NCBI GenBank assembly: GCA_947629135.1
Contig: CANRCN010000005.1
Location: 1 to 37,523, forward strand
Source: an uncultured Bacilli bacterium
GTDB lineage: Bacteria > Bacillota_I > Bacilli_A > RF39 > UBA660
Direction: 5' to 3'
Length of the DNA: 37,523 nucleotides
In this document: positions 33,559 to 37,523 of the stretch, in pieces
Layout: each line of letters begins with the position of its first letter
How positions within the stretch are numbered: the first letter of the stretch is position 1
Notes under the pieces: model-generated
What the model was told of the DNA's origin: nothing
Database searches by the model: none
The model's input: the letters and a program-made list of their open reading frames with translations, nothing else
Position numbers and translations under genes: made by a program

Positions 33559-33950
33559 TAGTTGTAAATTATCGTGAAGCATTAAAGAATATGTTAAATA
33601 GCAAAATAAAAAGAGGATATAAAGACCTTGAAACAATCGTTTACACAGATCAAGGAGCAGTATATTCCTCAGTGTCACTTAATAATATATAACAATTACC
33701 AAAATTATGTCTAGAGCTAGAATGCTAACAGATAATCCAGTTATCGAATCAAGAAATGGTTGGATTAAAAAAGAAATGTATATTGATTTTGACATAAATA
33801 ATTATAATATAGTTCAAGAATTTATTGATGATATTGTATGAAATAATAATTTTAGACAATCATATACACTTCAATATAAAAATCCAGTTGAATATCGAAC
33901 TCAACTAGGTTTTAAATAATCACTTTTTTAGTGTCTACTTTTTGTTGACA
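33559..33950 (+). mobile_element. Remnant of an IS3-family insertion sequence (3' part)
   Basis: The plus strand encodes the C-terminal part of an IS3-type transposase (OrfB) in pieces: NYREALKNML, IVYTDQGAVYSS (DDE second Asp region), then after a frameshift MSRARMLTDNPVIESRNGW, and YTLQYKNPVEYRTQLGF at the end. A frame change near 33690 and a TGA at 33838-33840 break it. The right end AGTGTCTACTTTTTGTTGACA (21 bases, 33930-33950) looks like an IS3 terminal repeat; its outer bases TTGACA end at 33950. The left end and the first part of the element are missing. The permease-derived repeat begins right after it. Confidence 0.82.
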
Positions 33951-33955
33951 ACTTC

Positions 33956-34145
33956 AAAGAAGATTTCTATTTTTTTTCAAAATAATTAATAATATAATAT
34001 AAAATAGTTGAAATAATGGCTAATATAAAAACTGATGTAATAACTAAATTAATATTAAATACTTGGGAACCATACATTATTAAATAACCTAATCCTGCTT
34101 TTGATACTAAGAGTTTGCCCATGATGCAACCGATAATATTCATAC
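33956..34145. repeat. Direct repeat of the ABC permease 3' end, copy A
   Basis: About 190 bases, at least 95% identical to 35567-35756 by eye, in the same orientation and offset 1611 bases. It encodes the last 60 or so codons of the permease on the minus strand. Together with copy B it brackets the AAA_14/DUF4143 ATPase gene. Confidence 0.85.
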
Positions 34146-34208
34146 AGAGAGAAAGTTGTTTCTAAAAAAATTAAAGACTTTATATTCTTCCAGAAATTGC
34201 ATTCTTTT

Positions 34209-34257
34209 ATTTCGCAAAAAAACAAAAAGTTGTAATTTGCGAAATGTATGATATAAT
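34209..34257 (+). promoter_or_regulatory. Promoter of the ATPase gene with a flanking inverted repeat
   Basis: TTGTAA (34230-34235), a 16-bp spacer and TATAAT (34252-34257) with an extended -10 TG. A perfect 10-bp inverted repeat, ATTTCGCAAA (34209-34218) and TTTGCGAAAT (34236-34245), brackets the -35 box. It is a likely operator, and the C/G-containing core stands out in this AT-rich DNA. Confidence 0.65.
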
Positions 34258-34282
34258 ATTAATAGAGGTGACTAATAATAAT

Positions 34283-35479
34283 ATGAAAATAATTAAGAGA
34301 AAATATTTAAATGATATAATCGCTGTTATGGGAACACCAGATATAAAAGTTATTACTGGAGTTAGGCGTAGTGGAAAATCACAATTACTTAATATGTTCA
34401 TAGATTATGTTAAAGCAAATGATAATAAAGCCAATATTATTTATATAGATTATAATCTTGACAAATTTGATAATATAAAACAATATAAAGAGTTAATAAA
34501 ATATGTTTCAGAAAAATATGATTCTAAAAAGAATAATTTTATTATGATTGATGAAGTTCAAATGTGTAATGATTTTGAAAAAGCAGTAAATAATTTTCAT
34601 GCTGAAAGTAAATATGATATTTATATAACTGGCTCTAATGCGTTTCTTTTATCAAGTGACTTAGCTACTTTATTTACTGGAAGAACATATAGTATTGAAA
34701 TATATCCTTTTTCATATAAGGAATTTCTTGAATATTATGATTTAAAAAATAGTGAAGAAAATTTTGATAGATATGTTTTAGAAGGTGGATTTTCTGGTTC
34801 GTATTTATATAAAGATTTAGATAAAAAGTATAATTATATAGCTGATGTCTATAAAACAATGATTGTGAGAGATATAGTTACGAGAAATAAAATACAAAAT
34901 ATTCCTTTACTAGATAGTATTAGTGATTTTCTAATAGATAATATTGCTAGACTTACTTCATATAGAAGTATTACAGATACATTAAATACTTTTAAAACGG
35001 ATACTAATGATAAAACGGTTGGCTCTTATATTAAATATTTATGTGAATCTTTTGCATTTTATAAAATCAGGAGATATGACATTCAAGGTAAAAAATATTT
35101 ATCCACTCAAGATAAGTATTATTTGTCAGATCATGCTGTAAAATATGCTATTCAAGGTACAAAAAATATGAATTATGGTAATATCTATGAAAACATAGTT
35201 GCAATGGAATTAATTAGAAGAGGATATGAAGTATACGTTGGAATTTTATATGATAAAGAAATTGATTTTGTTGCTATGAAAAGAAATGAAAAAATTTATA
35301 TTCAAGTTTCTGATGATATAGGCAATGATTTTGAAAATAGTAAATTTAAGCGTGAAGTAGATTCTTTGTTAAAAATAAAAGATGCATATCCTAAAATACT
35401 AATAGCAAGAACTAAGCATGCCAACTATCAATATGAAGGAGTTCAAATTATAGATATATCAAATTGGTTATCTGAATAG
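34283..35479 (+). CDS. AAA_14/DUF4143-family ATPase
   Basis: ATPase of 398 residues from the large, often accessory AAA_14-DUF4143 family. Walker A is GVRRSGKS (26-33), Walker B is FIMIDEVQ (86-93), followed by ITGSNA (sensor) and FTGRTYSIEIYPFSYKEF, all diagnostic. The C-terminal DUF4143 part (about 210-398) ends in an EIDFVAMKRNEKIYIQV nuclease-like fold segment with the acidic pattern of restriction-type domains. The ATG at 34283 has GAGGTGA 11 bases upstream. The gene is bracketed by two copies of the neighbouring permease's 3' end, and a remnant of a second copy lies at 32313. Its function is not established; mobility or defence links are conjecture. Confidence 0.88.
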   Translation: MKIIKRKYLNDIIAVMGTPDIKVITGVRRSGKSQLLNMFIDYVKANDNKANIIYIDYNLDKFDNIKQYKELIKYVSEKYDSKKNNFIMIDEVQMCNDFEKAVNNFHAESKYDIYITGSNAFLLSSDLATLFTGRTYSIEIYPFSYKEFLEYYDLKNSEENFDRYVLEGGFSGSYLYKDLDKKYNYIADVYKTMIVRDIVTRNKIQNIPLLDSISDFLIDNIARLTSYRSITDTLNTFKTDTNDKTVGSYIKYLCESFAFYKIRRYDIQGKKYLSTQDKYYLSDHAVKYAIQGTKNMNYGNIYENIVAMELIRRGYEVYVGILYDKEIDFVAMKRNEKIYIQVSDDIGNDFENSKFKREVDSLLKIKDAYPKILIARTKHANYQYEGVQIIDISNWLSE

Positions 35480-35566
35480 ACAATTAAATGATAGTTAAGA
35501 ATAATTATCAATAACTCTATCTACATTCATGCAAATGAAAATAAAAATAATTCATTTAAAAAAATA

Positions 35567-35756
35567 GAAAAAGACTTCTATTTTTTTTCAAAATAATTAA
35601 TAATATAATATAAAATAGTTGAAATAATGGCTAATATAAAAACTGATGTAATAACTAAATTAATATTAAATACTTGGGAACCATACATTATTAAATAACC
35701 TAATCCTGCTTTTGATACTAAGAGTTCGCCCATAATACAACCTATTAGATTCATAC
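35567..35756. repeat. Direct repeat of the ABC permease 3' end, copy B (in the gene)
   Basis: This copy is part of the intact permease gene, so it is probably the source of copies A (33956-34145) and the older fragment (32147-32298). Confidence 0.85.
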
Positions 35757-36360
35757 TTACATTAACTTTAATTGTACTAATAATATTTTTTAAATTAGCT
35801 TTTAGAATTACTTTGGTATAAATATCTTTTTTGGTTGCTTTCATGCTTTTTAAAAGGGTTATATAACTTTGATTAGTATTAGAAAAAAATGTATATAAGT
35901 TAATTATAGTTATAAATAAAGATATCATTAGACTCATGACAATTATAGAGTTAGTGCTAGCTCCAACCCAGATAATTATTAAAGGACCAAGAGCAACTTT
36001 TGGTAAGGAATTTAAAATAGTTAAGTAAGGGTCAAATACTTTAGCTAAAAAATCATTTGCCCAAAGAATAGTAGCTATTATAAAGCCTAGTCCAAAAGAG
36101 ATAAAACAACTTATTAATATTTCATATAAAGTTACTAAAATATGATTTGTTAAGTTATTAGCACTTATTAAAACTTTTAAAGTTGATATAATAGAAGTAG
36201 GAGAAGAGAAGAGGAAAGTATTAATTAAATTAAATTTTGCTAGTAGTTCCCAAATTAAAAATAAGAATACTATAATACTAAGTTGAGTTATGTAAACTAG
36301 ACACTTTTTTAATTTTGTTTTTTTTAAAAATTTTATATGTTCTTGACTATATGTGGACAT
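35578..36360 (-). CDS. ABC transporter permease, NitT/TauT (SsuC-like) type
   Basis: Inner-membrane subunit of an importer for small anions or thiamine-like compounds (TauC/SsuC/ThiX group). The 260 residues have about six membrane helices, the family stretch LNSLPKVALGPLIIIWVG (116-133), and the EAA loop LLKSMKATKKDIYTKVILK (169-187) that contacts the ATPase. KAGLGYLIMYG (217-227) near the end is typical. It overlaps the upstream ATPase fragment by 14 bases. That ATPase gene is truncated and no substrate-binding protein is present here, so the transporter is likely inactive or uses another ATPase. Its 3' end is copied twice upstream. Confidence 0.88.
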   Translation of the reverse strand: MSTYSQEHIKFLKKTKLKKCLVYITQLSIIVFLFLIWELLAKFNLINTFLFSSPTSIISTLKVLISANNLTNHILVTLYEILISCFISFGLGFIIATILWANDFLAKVFDPYLTILNSLPKVALGPLIIIWVGASTNSIIVMSLMISLFITIINLYTFFSNTNQSYITLLKSMKATKKDIYTKVILKANLKNIISTIKVNVSMNLIGCIMGELLVSKAGLGYLIMYGSQVFNINLVITSVFILAIISTILYYIINYFEKK

Positions 36361-36690
36361 CTAAATCCCTCCATATCTTATCATAATATATACTAAATTC
36401 TGGAGCTTTTCGATTATCAATTGGTAATCCTTTGTTTGTTAAGTTTACATTATATATTTTTTTAATTTTACATGGTCTTTTAGATAGAACAACAATTCGA
36501 TCGGCCATTGAAATCGCTTCTGCAATATCGTGAGTTATAATTAAAACGGTTTTGCCTTCTTCTTTGATAATTTTATATAAGTCATTCGAAAGTGCAAGTC
36601 TTGTTTGATAATCAAGGGCACTATAAGGTTCATCTAAAAGTAATATATCAGGGTTTGTTGCAAGGGTTCTAATTAAAGCAACTCTTTGAA
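36347..36690 (-). pseudogene. Truncated ABC transporter ATPase (C-terminal half)
   Basis: The fragment begins at QRVALIRTLA, just after the LSGGQ signature would end, and continues with Walker B PDILLLDEPYSALD, the H-loop ITHDIAEAIS and VVLSKRPCKI, matching SsuB/TauB-type proteins. The whole N-terminal half, with Walker A, Q-loop and signature, is absent. At the break the sequence changes to unrelated DNA (TATAGACACACTTGG at about 36697-36711). It cannot form an ATPase by itself. The reading frame otherwise stays open to the normal C-terminus. Confidence 0.88.
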
Positions 36691-36891
36691 TCTTGTATAG
36701 ACACACTTGGTAATAATTATAAATATAGTTAATTTTACGGTAAGTTCTTTTTATATTTCCTTTTTAGATAAGGTAAATATAAAAAAGAGATGTTGAACAA
36801 AAGTGTTAGGTTATTCAGCATTCCCTTTTAAAATATTGTTTAGCATAATAAATTTCAATTTTATAATGTAAGCTAAGCAAATAAATAAAGA
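36691..36891. other. Intergenic stretch beyond the ABC ATPase break
   Basis: I see no gene here. An imperfect hairpin with TGTTGAA/TTCAGCA at its core lies at about 36785-36835, with T-rich tails, and may be a terminator. The DNA next to the break may be what remains of an insertion. Confidence 0.4.
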
Positions 36892-37152
36892 TTAATGGTT
36901 ATTTACATCTTCTTCTAAACCTTCAAATAACTTCATTATAGGTATTTCAAGAGTTTGTGCAATATGATATAAATTATTAAGACTTATAGTTTGAAAGGCA
37001 TTATTTTCTAAATTGCTTATAAAAGTATCAGTAAAATTACATTCAGTTGCTAGTTTTGATTGACTCTATCCTTTTAATTTTCTATATTTCTTAATCTGTT
37101 TTCCAACCCAGTAATAAATATAGTTATTATCATTTTTATCAATAGTAGGCAT
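36892..37152 (-). pseudogene. XRE-family helix-turn-helix regulator interrupted by an amber codon
   Basis: From an ATG at 37152 (GGAGG upstream) the minus strand reads MPTIDKNDNNYIYYWVGKQ, then IKKYRKLKG, a TAG stop at codon 29 (37068-37066), then SQSKLATECNFTDTFISN and the rest of a typical XRE fold to codon 86. In intact relatives the position after KG is usually Leu, Met or Trp before SQ, so a one-base change (TTG or TGG to TAG) explains it. The remaining frame is undamaged, so the mutation is recent, or the codon is read through. No target can be named. Confidence 0.8.
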
Positions 37153-37226
37153 AATTTTTCCTCCATTTATATTATTAAATAAAAAATGATTATTTGTTAT
37201 ATAATGAATAATTGTATAACGGTTAG

Positions 37227-37256
37227 TTGCACTTTTTTGAATTTTTATGTTATAAT
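37227..37256 (+). promoter_or_regulatory. Promoter of the secreted-protein gene at 37279
   Basis: TTGCAC (37227-37232), an 18-bp spacer and TATAAT (37251-37256) with an extended -10 TG at 37248-37249. Confidence 0.65.
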
Positions 37257-37278
37257 GTTAATATAATTGGAGGTAATT

Positions 37279-37523
37279 ATGACTAATCATAAGAAATTAA
37301 TAATTATGGTAATAACCTTAAGTTTAATATTAATATTATCATCAAGTTATGCTCTTTTAAGGAGTACTAAAATAAGTAAGAATAGTTATGTTATTAATGT
37401 AGGAGATTTAAAAGTTAATTTTCAAAATTCAACTGAAACTTTAACAGCATCTAATATGTATCCTATGACAGATGAAGAAGGTAGAGAAGTAGAACAGGAG
37501 TTAGTTTTTACAGTTAAAAATGA
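37279..37523 (+). CDS. Secreted TasA/CalY-like protein (5' part, runs off the window)
   Basis: The first 81 codons are visible. A basic start (MTNHKKL) and one hydrophobic stretch (about 8-24) end in SSSYALLRSTK, resembling the SipW-type signal peptides of TasA/CalY (camelysin) proteins. The mature start, YVINVGDLKVNFQNSTETL, has the V-G-x-L-x-V strand typical of that group, then YPMTDEEG, which is common in small Bacillota relatives. GGAGG is well placed before the ATG. TasA-type proteins form extracellular fibres; that this one does is inference. The 3' end lies outside the window. Confidence 0.6.
   Translation, partial: MTNHKKLIIMVITLSLILILSSSYALLRSTKISKNSYVINVGDLKVNFQNSTETLTASNMYPMTDEEGREVEQELVFTVKN

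Noticed and set aside
33496-33678. N-terminal extension of the metallophosphoesterase by 61 codons
   Set aside because: It runs across the promoter at 33514-33541 and into the IS3 remnant. The ATG at 33495 has its own ribosome site.
33838-33840. TGA inside the transposase remnant as a tryptophan codon (genetic code 4)
   Set aside because: TGA ends many intact genes here, often in ATGA overlaps, and tryptophan is coded by TGG. The remnant also has a frameshift.
36697-36711. Sequence at the ABC ATPase break as an insertion-sequence end
   Set aside because: No matching inverted repeat or transposase was found within the rest of the window, so the element cannot be named.
1-37523. CRISPR arrays, rRNA and tRNA genes
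   Set aside because: No regularly spaced repeats and no tRNA- or rRNA-like sequence were seen by eye on either strand. A covariance-model search was not possible.

Overview
The window is very AT-rich chromosomal DNA from a low-GC Bacillota, probably an uncultured gut member of the Bacilli or a related line; the taxon is an inference. Support comes from three spoVA genes, yabG and veg (endospore-former genes), a T-box leader before valS, dnaI, and strong GGAGG-type ribosome binding sites. TGA is a real stop codon: several ATGA gene overlaps use it, and tryptophan is TGG. I saw no rRNA, tRNA or CRISPR array.

Layout. 1-5.6 kb: an M29 aminopeptidase, dnaI with a coupled RNB-domain protein, and two membrane-anchored proteins of unknown function. 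5.6-7.4 kb: spoVAC-spoVAD-spoVAE, the core of the dipicolinate channel. 7.6-9.1 kb: a small membrane protein and a VanY-type carboxypeptidase on the other strand. 9.2-16.1 kb: rsmA, an AlkP-fold phosphohydrolase, T-box-valS, then yabG-veg. This resembles the rsmA-yabG-veg order of Bacillus with extra genes inserted. The 5' end of yabG is duplicated on the far side of a YugP-like protein that has lost its HExxH motif. 16.2-20.1 kb: two FAD proteins and a DUF2974 hydrolase.

20.2-28.4 kb (minus strand): six tightly spaced or overlapping genes under one promoter. In transcription order they are a SpaA/Cna-B-like anchored protein, a thioester-domain-like protein with no cysteine, another anchored Cna-B-like protein, two polytopic membrane proteins each with a HEPN-like RN-x4-H motif, and a DUF3800 plus helical-repeat protein. 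I know of no described system with this combination, and it is the best candidate here for an undescribed system. A divergent PF06541 membrane protein shares its promoter region.

29.3-32.2 kb: an unknown protein, then a possible papain-fold effector with a WXG100-like N-terminus, overlapping a small gene that could encode its immunity protein. 32.2-37.2 kb is rearranged accessory DNA: three copies of the 3' end of an ABC permease gene, one intact and one remnant AAA_14/DUF4143 ATPase, an IS3-family remnant, a metallophosphoesterase, a truncated ABC ATPase, and an XRE regulator interrupted by an amber codon. The window ends inside a secreted TasA/CalY-like gene.
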